A DNA stretch of 64,000 nucleotides from Anastrepha obliqua (taxonomy: Eukaryota > Arthropoda > Insecta > Diptera > Tephritidae), in assembly GCF_027943255.1 (NCBI RefSeq), contig NC_072893.1, positions 96,169,784 to 96,233,783 on the forward strand, read 5' to 3'. The translations under genes and the position numbers were made by a program. A model generated the notes under the pieces. That model saw nothing but the letters and a program-made list of their open reading frames with translations, was not told where the DNA came from and searched no databases. Positions 20,696-33,969 of this stretch are shown piece after piece. Each line of letters begins with the position of its first letter. The stretch's first letter is position 1.

Positions 20696-22080
20696 TCAAA
20701 GACTTTTAAAGTAATTATAGACTTGTGCCCTGAAGTTAAATCTTGAGTTCCACACTTTAACAGCGTTAATGAAAAATAATCTAGGTGATGCTGGGTAATT
20801 AAATATTGGAACGATGAATTTTTTGAGTCTGCGAGACCTTACTGGTATCAACTTCTCTGTCAGGTAGGGAGGTGACTTCAATAATGTAAGTTTGCACATA
20901 AATATGCAATTTTTAGCAGACAAATAACTGTTAAGGCAACAGCCCAGTAAGTTTATGGCAAGCGGTGGAGTCAAGTTTGCTGTATACCACCTCAGAGTAG
21001 GTAATGAGAGGTATATTTAGTTCGAGAACTAATTTGCGCCTCGTTTTCTCTGGCGTGAAGCTTGCAGAGACTCTCAGCTTACGCAATGTAGCATAAATAT
21101 TCCCCACAACTCTATTTATATGGTATGCACAGGTAAGTTTTGTGTTAAGAATAAACCCCAAATTTTTTACCGTAAGGGAACTAGTACCTCCACAATTTAG
21201 GGATATTGTCAACAAGCACCTCACTATTACATATAGGTAAGACATATGACTTTGATGCGTTCAAACATAAAGAGTTTGCATTAGACCATACAGAAATAGC
21301 AGACAAATCACTGTTTATTTTGTAACATAAATTTTCAACGAGAGCAATACGACTGGACAATTACAATTATATATCATTAGCATACGCGTGGATATTCACA
21401 TAGTGACAAAGAAGTGGACCAAGGATAGACCCTTGCGAAAGACCAGTGTGTACATATCTAGGCTCAGATGTTAATGTTTTAGTCTTAACCTTCTGCGTTC
21501 TGCCACCAAGGTAGCTGGCCATGAGCTTCACCGCACTGTCTTTGAAGCCGAAATAGTGTTTAAGCTTCAAACATAACAATTTGTGATCCACTGCGTCAAA
21601 TACTTTAGAAAAATCAAGTAAACAAAGTAGAGTCAAGTCACCATTGTCAAAACTAATTCTAATATCGTCTGGTATTTTAACCATTGGTGTCGAGCAACTG
21701 TGACTTTGTTTGAAGCCAGATTGTAGTGGAGAGAGTAGACGATTATCCTGTGCAAATGATGAAATTTGCGTGGCCATCAAGTTTTCGCAAACTTTGGAAA
21801 ATGTGGGCAGTATGCTGATAGGACTACAGTCACCAGCATAAATAGCATTTGCCTTTTTTGCGACTGGGAAAACTATAGCCTTTTTCCATACTGATGGGAA
21901 ACATGAACTAGTCAAGCAATGGTTTGTTATATGGGTATGGGGTCCTCTTATATATATATTGGATGACTATACGGACGAATTTTAGAGATGCCATCATCGC
22001 CTACTGCATTAGACTTTATTTTGGATAGAGCTTTCAGGACATCTACCTCACTAACTGTCATAAATTGGAACTGTTCTTTG
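20696..22080 (-). pseudogene. CR1-like non-LTR retrotransposon, reverse transcriptase part
   Basis: Minus strand reads EVDVLKALSKIKSNAVGDDG, then CFPSVWKKAIVFPVAKK, ISILPTFSKVCE, LLDFSKVFDAVDHKLL (first RT Asp region) and LSQGSILGPLL. At 21367 the frame is lost where the YADD motif would be (AYANDI is read, with Asn in place of the first Asp). Further down come VKNLGFILN, YSEVVYSKLD and a C-terminal block with PRLFFINAVKVWNS, typical of CR1/L2-like elements. Both ends of the element are missing or unrecognised. Confidence 0.83.
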
Positions 22081-23450
22081 TAACACAAGATGTGAGAGGG
22101 TAAGAGGAAAGCAATAAAATAAAGGAAGAGAATAAAATAACATAGAATATGTAGAGCATAAACTTAAATACATATTAGACATTCTGGGCAGCTATAAAAT
22201 AGCATTAGGTGGCTGCAGCAACTGCATTTTTAATGCACTCAATATTAGTCTCCCTAACTGATTTGCATTTAGGGCGAACGCGTACATACACATAACCACG
22301 AATAGTAGTAATTACCTCCGATAGGGTAATTAATTTTGCGCCACCCTGTACTAACTTCGCTAAGCACAACTGTTCCATCTTATCTCAATGCTGTTAGACT
22401 AACTCACCTAACCCCGATGTACCTACTTACTTCGTCTTAACTCTTGGCCCGCTCTGAAATTGGATCAAATATTTTTATTTTTATTTTTTTAAATATTGAT
22501 TTTTGCCCTTTCCTGTATATCTACGTACATATGTATAAGAAAATAAAAACAAGTTCAGACAACTTTATTTCAGTTTGATTTCATTTATTTGAATTTCTTT
22601 GCACAATTTATAAGCGAATCTAAGTAATGCTTGACCTATTTTTTTATTAATAAACGAGTGCTAGTACGAAGTTTGAGATCCATGGAAACCTTTTTAAATT
22701 TTGGAAAGAAAGTTTTGAGGAAAGTTTTGTAGGAATGTTTTGAGTGGCAACATCGGTACACAAATATGTATACATATGTACAAATATTTATACATATGCT
22801 CAAAATAATAGGAGCACGATGAATTACTAAGTTTTAACTCTTTTTTGTATATTAATATACTATTTTTTTTTTTAATATTTTTGTAAAAGTACTGTGCACT
22901 CTAACCGAAAACCAAATAACTCAAGCCACACCTTAGACCAAATTCATAAAAATTTAATGAAATAATAATTTAAGAAAAAAACCACATAATTTTAAAATTT
23001 CAGGATAAAAAAATGTTTTTGAAAAATTTCAAGTACGCGGAATCACAATGGTAGCACACTTTGAAGTATTTTAGATATTCTGATTAAAAAATTAAAAATT
23101 TAGAATTTTGTACAAAGTTTGCTGCTTTGAGATATATGAGATTTAATTGTGGATTGTACCATGATAATGACAATAACGTTTCGAAGGCAACCTCATTTCT
23201 TCTTCTAATACGCCATGTTATGGTGCTCACACTCACCAACGTATCGTAGTCCCTTTCCGCTGCCCGTAGGATACACAAAATCGAGGAAAACTTATCCCGT
23301 GGAAAACAACTGCGTCCTATTAGTTACATATTTGCACAATACTTCGGTTTGTGTGTGTTTGTGTTTGGTTGTATAGATACAATGTTGCCATTGATATATA
23401 TCAAATATATTTTTGCATACACATCCGCGTTGTTAGTTACAATTTTTCAT
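22081..23450. other. non-coding, nothing recognised
   Basis: AT-rich DNA with several ACATATGTA-type microsatellite snippets near 22765-22800. No ORF with a motif; the 64-codon minus-strand frame at 23084-23278 has no recognisable feature. Confidence 0.5.
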
Positions 23451-24342
23451 TGTGGGCCATTAGCGTTTGCTTTTTGAACAACCTATTTGTTTGAGAATGG
23501 TAACACAAATGTCATATCATATGTGTTCATAATTTACTTAAAGGTTTGACATTTACGAAATGGGACGCTATACGCTTGAACAAAATTAGGAAATTTTGAA
23601 AACCTATTTCCAAAGTGGTGAGTCTTCTTCTTCTTTTCTGATTTTCACATCGGTAGCTACGTCAATAAGCAAAACTGTCGGATTTGGGGCTCCGAAAATC
23701 CACACGTTACTGTAGAGAAGCAAATGCATCCACAACGAGTCACTGTTTGGTGCGGATTTTGGTCTGGCGGCATCATCGGGCCATTTTTTTTCGAAAATGA
23801 GCGAGGAGCCGCGGTTACAGTAAATGGCGAGCGTTACCGTGACATGCTGAACGAGTTTTTGTCTCCAAAAATTGAAGTGGATGACATGGACGACATGTGG
23901 TTTCAACAGGACGGTGCAACTTGCCACACTGCCAAAGTTACACTCGAACTTTTGGCTACCGTTTTTGAAAACCGTGTAATCAGCCGAAATTCCGATATCA
24001 ATTAGCCGCCTCGGAGCTGTGATTTAAGCCCGTTGGACTATTTTTTGTGGGGAGCCGTTAAGGACAAATGCTATGCGAACCATCCAGAGACGATTGATGT
24101 TTTAAAACACGAAATCGAAGTTGCCATTCATGAAATTGGAGGCCAAACAATCGAAAATGTGCTTAAAAATTGGGTTGATCGAATGGCCTACTGTAAAGCC
24201 AGTCGTGGCAGTCATTTGAGCGATATTATTTTTCATTCATAAATGACAATGTTCAATCTTCAAAATAAAAAAAAAGTTTGAAAAAATATTGATTAGTTTT
24301 TTTTATAGCCGATTCAAAAAGCAAATTTTACATTGCCCACCC
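23451..24342 (+). mobile_element. DD41D mariner, family A, copy 2, internally deleted
   Basis: Same family and same internal deletion as 13434-14320. The right end GCCCACCC is followed by TA at 24343-24344; the left end is worn (TTGTGGGCCA in place of GGGTGGGCC) and its TA is gone. Length about 892 bp. Confidence 0.88.
23560..24242 (+). pseudogene. DD41D mariner transposase, deleted (A2)
   Basis: Start MGRYTLEQN with a TAG three codons on, then a TYFQSGE stub and the same junction (CAAAGTGGTGAGTCTTCTTC) seen in copy 1. The C-terminal half is cleaner than in copy 1: MHPQRVTVWCGFWSGGIIGP, FQQDGATCH, then a TAG in place of a residue before PPRSCDLSPLDYF. The first catalytic Asp block is lost with the deletion; the second and third are intact with DD41D spacing. 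Confidence 0.88.
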
Positions 24343-27300
24343 TATATAATATGCCAAAGTCAAAAACCACCAAATGCAAATATTTCATTTATCAAAAAAT
24401 AACATTATTCACCATTGTTTTTAAGTTATTTTAATAAGCATTAAAATTTTCTTTAAATGTTGCTTGCAATTTTTTTTCTAAGTTTATTTTGTAAATTATT
24501 TCGAAAGCTACGGAAACAATCCTAAATCCCACGTCAAACTTTTGTGGTACAAATTTGTTGAAAAAAATTTCAGTTTTTTGGCGTTGGATAAATAAAGCAT
24601 GGCAAGTCCATATGTCGAATATTTTCACATATTTTTAATAGTTTTCATTATAAAAAATTAAAGAAAAATGCATTGTTGCTGCCATGGGTATTGTGACACG
24701 CAGAATAGTTGTAAAACATTTTAAATAGGGTAAGGCTTAAGAACAGACCACTCTCTCAACCCTAGTCCCCTATGTAGCTACTACTGTTCTATCGGGTGTT
24801 TTTTAAGAGCTTGAAAACTTAAAATGATAACACAAAGCAGAAATATTGTTGACATTTTTTTTTTTTTGTTTTAATCTAGTAGATAATTAATGGACAAAAT
24901 GCCATCGATGTTTAGCTGACTAATTTTTGGAACTAAAAATTCAGTTAGCATGACTCGATGGCGTACGTCTTTCAACGGAACGATGATACAACCAATGCTC
25001 TATGAACTACCAAATCTTACTGGGTATATGTCCGCAAAACTGAAGGAGTTATGTTGCAAAACCTTGTAATTGATCTCCTTGTACAGATGTATTGTAAGAA
25101 AAGTTCTGATCGGAATTTAATACATAGGAAGAGTTCATAGCAACTCAGTTCAATTCGAAGAAATCTTTGCCTGGACTTTATAGCGCAATTTTAGACTAAC
25201 GTCTGCTTGTAACATAGTCTAACAAAAAGAGAAGTGTGAAGAATATAATTAATTAATCTTATTTGTTATGTTGCTTGTTTCTTTGTTATACCTATTCGAC
25301 TTTGGTAGTAACGTGGATTTTTATACACTCCTTTATATAGGAATTCCGCGAAGCAAGTAATATTACACTCTTATATTTTCATTGAAATGATATTTATTGA
25401 TGGTATTAAATATATATTAAAAATAAGGTGATCAATAATAAAAAATAAACATTTGCATGCCCAGTTAAAAAATAAATAACAAAGAGAAAATTGCGATATC
25501 GCAACAGTGGCAGCATTGCGTGTTCGCCAACGTACACAAGCCAACATAAAAAAAGTTAAAACTTGGTAGTCCTTCGGAATCTATTGTATGCATGTCTCAT
25601 TCAATAAATGTTTGGTATTTTCATAAAAAAAACTTTATCAATCAATTCCAAAGTTTGTTGGTTGACTTTTTTAATAGTGGTTGACTAAAAATGGTTCAGT
25701 TAGTTCCTCTTCGGATAGTCACGTTTACAAAGATCGAAAAAACCAAATAAAAAAAATATTCGAATAAAATCATTTACTCCAAAACCGCAGTGTGCAATAA
25801 CCGTTTGCTTCTTCTAAATACTTGGCGATATGCTTTTGTTTCAGGCTTTGCACCCCGCTACATGCAGCAAACAGGCAAACATTTTGTTAACGATTGCATT
25901 CCGGTATTTAATACACATCTACAGACGCTTATCTACGCACATATACATGAGTGCATTTGCATCTGCTGTTCGCTCATATTTAGGACAGTTCAGCTGAGCA
26001 TGCAAGTTATTCACATGCGAGAGTGCTCTTGTGCAAGTGCGAGTGTATGTATGTTTGTAGGAATGTGTACGGTCATCTGCAGAGTTTTGACTGCAGAGTT
26101 GCACATTTCGATTGCAACGTGAACTGCTGATTTGTCATTGATGCACTCAAGCATAGCAACATTTTACTCCGATACCGTCACTATTTACTCCGATATTTCA
26201 CTTTAGCTCTCTCACTATTTAGCAGCGCCAGCTATTGAGTCGTATCCTGCTACTAACTATTATTGTCTAGCTGCGGTTGTAGTAGTTGATGGTGGCTACA
26301 ATATTTGCAGTTGCGCTTATGCGTTTGTATTTGCATGTATGTATGTCCTTATGATTAGATGTGCGAAACGGCGAGAGCTGCAAGAATGCTTTTGATATTT
26401 CCTTTGCTGTTGTGTATCAAGCGAAGTGAACTGCTGATGATGTTTCTATTAGACTTTTGCAGCGAGTATCTGCCAAACTGGGTCACTTTTTGTTGCTGGC
26501 AATAGACTCCCAAAGCGTCGATGCTTAAAGCGACTGCATTTGTGCATGTAGACGCGCAACATCCGCTGATGCAAAATCCAAGTTCGTTTGCCCGGAGTCT
26601 ATCGAAGTGAAATTGCAAAAGTTTCTCCGCATTGCACAAAAGCGAGTGCTGTACTATTTTCTGCGAAATGCTTGTGCAGTCTGTGAGGGGGAAAAAATCC
26701 TGGAAATGCGTAATTAGTAGTCTGATAGTGCGAATGCCATTTTTTCATACTCTAATTGCTCTCCGAAGGTAAGTTATAGGCAGCTGTGTATAATTTTTCT
26801 TTAGTATCTTCTTGTGATTGTGTTTAGCTACTCCAGTCGATATCCTCAGTTCTGATGGAACTGACAGTATAACCAAACGGCATTTTGCGTAGCCGAGCAG
26901 CTTCAAATTTGTCAAAGAGAAAATAGGGGTTAGTGCCTTTTACCAGGCGCTCTGAATTTAAAAACGAGTTATTTACAAATTATTAATTTTGTTAATTAGC
27001 CTGTGCTGTATTGCAAAGGCATAGACTATAAATAATACTACGCAACAAAATTAAACTTGTTGGCCCGGTATTGAGGTGAAATCAACTGCAAGTGAAAACT
27101 GTCACTGTCAGTTGTCAATTTTTTATTTTTTATTTCTTTGACAATAAATTGAATAAGAAAACTAATGTAACGTTACAGTTTAGTGTCGTTTCTAGTCGGA
27201 GCATAGGGCGGAGGAGGCCTATGGGTAGTCTGTTATCCCTAGAGGGCGCGTCCCAGATGGCGGATAGGGTCATGCCTTTCAGATGTGGGTGGTAGGAGAT

Positions 27301-28372
27301 ATATGAATTACATCCCGCGGACCACACAGGTCGGAGATATAAACATCGTTAAAAAAAAAACTAGCTTTCCTGACGTCTGATTTATCATGTGAGATGCGGT
27401 CGAAACCGGCCTTTTTCGATTTTAGCTCATATAAGAAAAATATCTGTAATTTAATTCTTACTGCTTCATTAGATAGCACAGTAGACTAATTACATTTAAT
27501 TTTGTATCTTTTTTTTCAAATCAATCAAATAGTCTGTTTTGATTTTATCCATCATTTCTGAGATTCATGTAATATTCATTGAAGGCATGCTTCTTATTTC
27601 TTTCCATGCTTTTCATGCTCCCACAGAGACACCTTGCGGCTAATGGGTGTTCTGTTGAATAGCCTCAATTTGGTGGTGTCTCAGCCAGAGTTTGTAGTTG
27701 TATACGGTGCACTATTTCTCGACTTTCCGCTAGAAATGAGTTTAGCGTGGTGAATGCGTATTGTAGAGCATGATTATGTGCAAACTGAATACTTTGCTAT
27801 GGCTTTACTAGAATTCCCTCTTTTTCTGCATAGCCGAAACTTTCACTACCACTACCGTATCTTGTATGTAGATTCTTCATGTTGTGGAAAGTGTACGAAT
27901 ACCTTGGGGTTGTGCATAGGCATGCAACCTTTACAATATGTCGGACATATTCACTTAATAATGTCTGTAGCACATAATCTTATGTCGCCTTTTTTTAAAT
28001 AATTTGATACCCGTCTTAATTTTTTATACAGGTAGAAAGTTACACAGTTCCGCACTTTTTCCAAATATTCACCATTCGGGTTTCTAATATTTATTAGTAT
28101 GTTTTTCCCCATACAGTTTGAATCATACAAGTATCGGATACCTATTAGGCCATCCTCAAACAATGCTAAAACACAGGGCTTTTCACTGCGCTCTCGAACA
28201 ACTCAGAATATACGAAAGCAAAAAAAAAAAGACTGTATTAAATGTTGGTATTCCCTATCTATTCCCTCAACACATTTGATGTTCTTGATTTAACTTTCTT
28301 CAAAAAGGTTTCTCCGACTTTAATGAGAAGTTAATTTCACCAAAAAACACTGTCTGTCAAGTCATATATATA
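24343..28372. other. longest TE-poor stretch, no gene recognised
   Basis: About 4 kb without a recognisable transposon gene. At 24796 there is a lone GGGTGTTTTTTAAGAGC motif that resembles the end of a DD41D mariner, without a partner. The region 25790-26700 has higher complexity, TG-rich and (ATGT)n snippets, and looks like unique host DNA, perhaps conserved non-coding or regulatory sequence. A GC-richer patch lies at 27190-27330. ORFs of 80-110 codons here show no motifs. Confidence 0.5.
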
Positions 28373-28374
28373 TA

Positions 28375-29304
28375 AAGCGTTTTTCAGTAAGAGCGCTTCA
28401 ACTTTTTTTTTGAATAAAACACAAACGGTTTGACTTTTTTAACTAATTTTTTTTTTATTTTCGAGTGTGAACATATACATTTAAGTATGAAATTCGATTT
28501 CTTTTGCATGACCACCGCGTGCACGTTTTACGAAGTCCAATCGTTGAACCCAATTTTCGACCACTCTTTTGCATAAATCGGCCGAAATTCCAGCAATTTC
28601 TCGTTCAATATTGGCTCTGAGCTCACAAATCGTCGCCGGTTTGCTACTGTAGATCAATGACTTCACATAGCCCCAAAGAAAATAGTCTAGAGGCGTCAAA
28701 TCACACGAGCGCGGCGGCCATTCGACCGGTCCATTTCTGGAAATAATGCGCTCATCGAACTTACTCTTCAACAAATCAATTGTAGCGTGTGCTGTGTGGC
28801 TTGTGGCCCTGTCCTGTTGAAACCACATGCCGTCTAAGTCCATACCATTTAATTGCGGCCAAAAATAATCGTTTATCATGTCGCGGTATCGATTTCCATT
28901 CACAGTAACGTGGCGATCGTTCTCGTCAACGAAAAAATATGGGCCAATTACGCCGCCGGCATGTAAACCGCACCAAACAGTCACTCTTTGTGGGTACATT
29001 GGTTTTTCGGCAATCTCTCTTGGATTATCTTTCGCCCAAATGCGGAAATTCTGCTTCTTGACGAATCCGCTGAGATGAAAATGTGCGTCCTCACTGAAGA
29101 TGAAGTGCGCGATATGCATTTTGATTTGAACGCCCGTTTTCATAATAAGCCTGAATAACTTTAACGCGTTGTTCAAGTGTGTAGCGTTCCATGATGAAAT
29201 GTATACTAATGAAGTTTACAAATGACAAGCGAAAAATAAAAAATATTGCGTCGTTCGCCCTCCCTATCGGAAAAAAGTTGAAGCGCACCTATTGAAAATC
29301 GCTT
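28375..29304 (-). mobile_element. DD41D mariner, family B, internally deleted
   Basis: About 35-bp imperfect TIRs: left AAGCGTTTTTCAGTAAGAGC, right its inverted relative, both continuing into GCGCTTCAACTTTTTT. TA duplicates at 28373-28374 and 29305-29306. Length 930 bp. Clearly a different family from A by its ends and protein, but with a deletion in the same part of the gene. Confidence 0.9.
28481..29192 (-). pseudogene. DD41D mariner transposase, deleted (B)
   Basis: Start MERYTLEQRVKVIQAYYENG at 29192; after about 27 residues the text jumps to FSEDAHFHLSGFVKKQNFRIW, with a frameshift at the junction. Unlike A and C the residue after FS shows the order ED rather than DE, so the first Asp may be altered or just displaced by one. 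The second Asp is in FQQDRATSH and the third in PPRSCDLTPLDYFLWG, 41 residues between. The C-terminus is natural (RARGGHAKEIEFHT). Confidence 0.88.
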
Positions 29305-29426
29305 TATTATATGTAATTGGCACTGGCACCCTTCTTGTGTCTGTGTTCTTTAATGCCGGCAAAGGGAATGTAACTCAAACCCTGCCGCTCATATGCCGCG
29401 CAGGCATACACACAATGGTGTAAATA

Positions 29427-30710
29427 TTGGGTAGTCGAAAAAGTCTTTTCTTATTTCTATTCAAACTTTAACTAATTTTTTTTATATTTATAATGACCTT
29501 TTTTAAACCAAATATGTTCCATTTTGGTCGACCACCTTTTGCCATTTTTCTCCTAGAGACATTATTCCATCAGTGTAACACTTTTGTGGTTTCTCGGCGA
29601 AAAACTGCGAGAAGTAATTTTCACAGGCTTCTCTTGAAGCCAACTTTACTCCATTAAGGGAGTTCTGCATTGACCGAAACAAATGGTAGTCCAATGGTGC
29701 TAGGTCAGGGCTATATGGTGGATGCATCAAAACTTCCCAGCCAAGCTCTTCCAGTTTTTGCCGAGTCATCAAAGATGTGTGTGGCCTAGCGTTGTTCTGA
29801 TGAAAGACGACGCACTTTCTGCTGATCAGTTCTGACCGTTTTTTTTCGATTGCTTGCTTCAATCTCATCAGTTGTTGACAGTAAAGAGTATAATCAATCG
29901 TTCGAGCAGACTAGAGCAGCTCATAGTGGATGATTCCTTTCCAATCCCACCGAACACACAGCATAACCTTTCGAGGCGTCAATCCTGGCTTTGCGACCAT
30001 TTGTTGAGCTTCACCACCCTTGCACCATAATCTTCTTCGCACATTATTGTCGTATTTGATTCAGTTTTTGTCTCCTGTTACCATTCGCTTCAGAAATGGT
30101 TCGATTTCATTTCGTTTCAGCAAAGAATCACAGATGTTAATTCGGTGCATTAAATTTTTCAAGACAATTCATGTGGCACCCAAACATCGAGCTTCTTTTT
30201 GTAACCAGCCTTTTTTAAATGATTCAAAACCGTTTGATGATGAATGTTTAGTGCCTTGGCCATGTCATGGCAGCCTATGTGACGGTCCTGGTCAATCTTT
30301 TCCATAATTTCATCGACTTTTTCAACGATAGGTCGACCGGAGCGAGGTGCATCTTTCACATCGAAATTTCTAGTACGGAAGCGAGCGAACTTTTGTTGTG
30401 CCACACGAACTGACACAGCATCGTCTCCGTAAACTTCACAAATTTCATTGGTGGCTTGCGTGGCATTCTTCCCTTTTTTATACAAAAATTTCAAAATATA
30501 GTGAATTTCTTCATTATTTTCACTCATTTTTGAACAGCTATAACTTTTTTTCAACTTCTCCGAATTTAATTTTTTTTTGGTTAAATGAAGCTTAAAATGT
30601 CACCTTTCTAACACCATATGATATGACACAATGTGATTGGTAGCGCTGGAGATAGATGACTCCAACGACATCTATTGACAAAATACGAAAAGACTTTTTG
30701 GACTACCCAA
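29427..30710 (-). mobile_element. mariner (DD34D), full length, decayed
   Basis: TIRs TTGGGTAGTCGAAAAAGTC (left) and the inverted form at 30687-30710, with one mismatch in the first 24 bases. TA duplicates at 29425-29426 and 30711-30712. Length 1284 bp, normal. Its ends and protein are related to the mariner at 57646-58922 (shared words CCAAAAAGTCTT in the TIR), so the two are sister families. A SINE begins 10 bases beyond its right end. Confidence 0.93.
29503..30527 (-). pseudogene. mariner transposase pseudogene (29.4-kb element)
   Basis: Start MSENNEEIHYILKF at 30527; the HTH region runs through ATNEICEVYGDDA, and a WVPHEL linker block is followed by a stop. The first catalytic block reads TGDKN-stop (usual TGDEKW). 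A frameshift and another stop lie before RLKQAIEKKRSEL. The second Asp is Asn (HQNNARPH), the third is present (SPDLAPLDYH). Natural C-terminus QNGTYLV. Clearly inactive. Confidence 0.9.
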
Positions 30711-30720
30711 TATATTTAAC

Positions 30721-31035
30721 GTCCTAGCCGAATGGGTTGGTGCGTGACTACCATTCGCAATCAAGAGAGAACGTTGGTTCGAATCTCGGTGAAACACCAA
30801 AATGAAGAAAAACATTTTCTAATAGCGGTCGTCCCATCCCTGGCAATGGCAAACCTCCGAGTGTATTTCTGCCATGAAAAAGCTCCTCATAAAAATATCT
30901 GCCATTCGGAGTCGACTTAAAACTGTAAGTCCCCCCATTTGTGAAACAACATCGAGACGCACACCACAAATAGGAGGAGGAGCTCGGCCAAACACCCGAA
31001 AAGAGTGTACGCGCCAATTATATACTATATATACA
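30721..31035 (+). repeat. tRNA-derived SINE, complete single copy
   Basis: Head with A-box TAGCCGAATGGGTTGGTG and B-box GGTTCGAATC, body in the family order, then the tail AACACCCGAAAAGAGTGTAC and a final ATTATATACTATATATA run. As the only full-length copy not joined to an inverted partner, it shows the normal tail. Confidence 0.88.
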
Positions 31036-32764
31036 TGAAAATATATAAGCTTTTTTGGAATTCTCAGGCGAACCAGCAAGAGTTAAACTAAAAGAACATT
31101 ATTGGGACGAAAAAATGTCACCCGCCATTCAAAATATTTTCACTTGTTAATACGTATCAATCAATTTTAGTATACCTTTGTTTGTGCCTTCTTTGACCCT
31201 TTTGCCAAGCGATTCTGCAGCAAAAACAAAGAATTTGCTAATTAGACTTAGACAAGGGTGATGCAGACAAAAACTCAAACGATACAGTCTTTCTGTGATA
31301 TTTAATGCAAAGATATTACATTTCAAAAGAAATTTAATTAATTATTTGAATGAGATGTAATTGATAAAGTATTTTAAAAAGGCAAGCAAAAATGTTATTC
31401 AAATGTACCAAAAATTCTTTTATTTAGTTGAACAATCGAAATTAAATTTTTTGTGCTTTGAAAGAAAATCTCTGTTATGCATCTCAAATGGTTCAGCGTA
31501 GTTCAGACGTGGGTATCACGCATATATTTATGTTGTGAATTACGTTAGGACCCCCAGAGCCTGCCAAGATGATGATAAACATATTGTTTAATTAACACAA
31601 ACAATGACAGTGTGTTGATGATTTCTTTTTAGGTTTAATACATATATGACAAATAATCTTATCTATTTGCATTTACTTGTAGTTGTCGTTGATTTAAGAC
31701 TATAAATTTCTCAAAGACTTATGGAGAAGAAGCAGGTGCCTATGAATTGCGCGTGAGACGACAAAAAATATTTTCGATAAGAAGTATAATGTTTTAATTT
31801 CTTCATGTAAATGATAATTAAGTTGGCTGGCAGTCTAAGCTACTAGTGCCCTTCGTAAAGTAAATATTTTTTCATAATTATATTTCTAATAAATTAATGG
31901 TATATTTTTATTTTTGTAAAATAAAGCAATTGACTACCGAAGAATTATTGAAAATCATACATTTTTCGATGAACGAAATTATAAAAGGAAATCTGAATTA
32001 CTATTTATAAGCAGAACATAGTCGGTTGCTTCATATTTATTATTTGCTCCTATTAAATTTTATGGGGGGTTGTCGTGGCAGCGGGACAATTCGTCTTATT
32101 TCGGGAGTGTGTTTCTTAGTGAACAAAATACCAATGAACCGAAAAGAAGAAATTAAAGACCCGAAATCTTTTATGAAACGAAAAGAAACAGATGGATGCT
32201 TTTATGGGTAAAATAAATGCGTAAACGAAATTTCATCAAAATTGGTTAAAATTTAAAAACCGCTTCCCATTCACAATGGGGTAGACGCGGCATAAGCTAA
32301 TAAAGCACATGGCAAAATTGAGCTGAATTGAATCATGTTCACTTGTATGAGAACTTCACACTCTGCCAGGCAACCTGTTATCAGACTGATAAGATACTTA
32401 ACCTGTATGTCTGTACTCTTCATTGCAAAGAAAACAACAAAACTTTCTAAATAAACATAGGTTTCTTTCCAATTTCAAAGTAATCGGTCTTATTGAAACA
32501 CCTTTTGCAAATGGCACGTCGAATACGTACATTAAATAATCATTGTATAGTACCAGCATAGCAGAAAATAGAAATCACAATAGAATTTAACTACGAAAGA
32601 AGCTCGAAAGCCAGAAAACCAAAATATGAGGAAGGAATAAATCGCATGATGAATGAGGCTTCATACGGAGGAAACAGGTGGGAGACAGTAAAAATAACTT
32701 AATGTATAAACTTGCTGGCGTTTGTAATAAAAAAAGTGGATACGAAGAGTCTGTGAATCGCATA
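31036..32764. other. non-coding, nothing recognised
   Basis: AT-rich unique-looking DNA. The short frames at 32026 and 32587 have no motifs. No inverted or tandem repeats of note. Confidence 0.5.
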
Positions 32765-32766
32765 TA

Positions 32767-33967
32767 CGAGGGGTGCCTTTTATATGTCGGGATTTGGCAA
32801 CCCTGGTGTTGCAATCTGGCAACTGGCAGCTGTATCGCAAAGTTTGACATTTTTTAGCTTTTACGTACTCAGAACGTTTTGAAATACCAGCGCTATTTGT
32901 GTTGTTTACAGTAACTTAAAAGATTCATCTCGGTCCAGAAATGGAATCAAATCGTGAGCATTTTTGTGCGATTATTTTTTACAACTTTCGACGTGGATTA
33001 ACTCAGCAACATTGCATGGATGAACTTAAATCATTTTTTGGCGATGAAGCTCCATCAAAGACCAGTGTTTGTCGATGGTATGGTTAGTTCAATCGTGGTC
33101 GTAGTTCACTCCAAGACGAATTTCGTGAAGGTCGTCAAAAATCAGTTGTTGTTCCGAAAACCATTGATACTGTGCGCGAACTGATATTGCAAGATCGTCA
33201 TGTGACCTATCGTGAGATTGAGACAATTTTAGGCATTAGTGGGACCAGCATACATTCAATATTGCATAAACATTTGTTCGCGTTGGATCCCACACAATTT
33301 GTCAGTCGCTCAAAAAAAGACTCGTGTCGATTGGTCGAAGGAAATGCTCAAAAAATACGATCGCGGGGCTTCGAAACACGTCTATGACATCGTGACAGGT
33401 GATGAATCATGGATTTAGGTGTATGAGCCCGAAAGTAAACAGAAGTCGATTGTATGGGTGTTTCAAGGTGAGCCAAATACAACAAAAGTTGTTCGCGCAC
33501 GAAGCACTTCCAAGCAAATGATCGCCGTAAATGATAACCGTAAATTCTGAGTCGCAGAACAGTAAATTCTGAGTGGGACACAACCATTTGTTTGCCAGTT
33601 GTCTTCCAAGAAATTAGGAAAACCAATCGCCAAAGACGGATCACTCTTCACTAGGACAATGCGAGCTCTCTCACATCGGCTCAAACAACTGCATTTTTGA
33701 GCAGTTTGACTTCTTTTTATTCCGGTACGTAAAAAACAAACTGAGAGGTCAACATTTTTCGACACCTGAAGAAGCGGTTGCGGCATTCAGAATGCATGTT
33801 TTGGAGGTACCTCATTCAGAGTGGCAAAAGTGCTTCGACAATTGGTTCAAACGCATGCAAAAGTGTATAGATCTTCATGGAGAATATTTTGAAAAACAAT
33901 AAAGTGATTTTCGATGATTAAAATTTGTTTTTGTTCTCTGATCCCGACATATAAAAGGCACCCCTCG
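32767..33967 (+). mobile_element. mariner (DD34D), family M1, copy b
   Basis: Same ends as 1701-2999, here with identical 27-base TIRs. TA at 32765-32766; the right flank shows TG. At 1201 bp it is about 100 bp shorter than copy a owing to several small deletions. Confidence 0.92.
32941..33902 (+). pseudogene. mariner transposase pseudogene (M1b)
   Basis: ATG at 32941. The CAA at codon 23 and the TCA after TGDE are intact here, in contrast to copy a, but a TAG follows WYG in the HTH region, a frameshift follows the second HTH, and a TAG-like break occurs after SWI. A deletion takes away the PPYSPDLAP block with part of the third catalytic site. The decay is therefore independent of that in copy a. 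Confidence 0.87.
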
Positions 33968-33969
33968 TG

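Noticed and set aside
25790..26122. 110-codon plus-strand frame
   Set aside because: Cys- and Ile-rich text derived from TG/CA-rich simple sequence; no motif.
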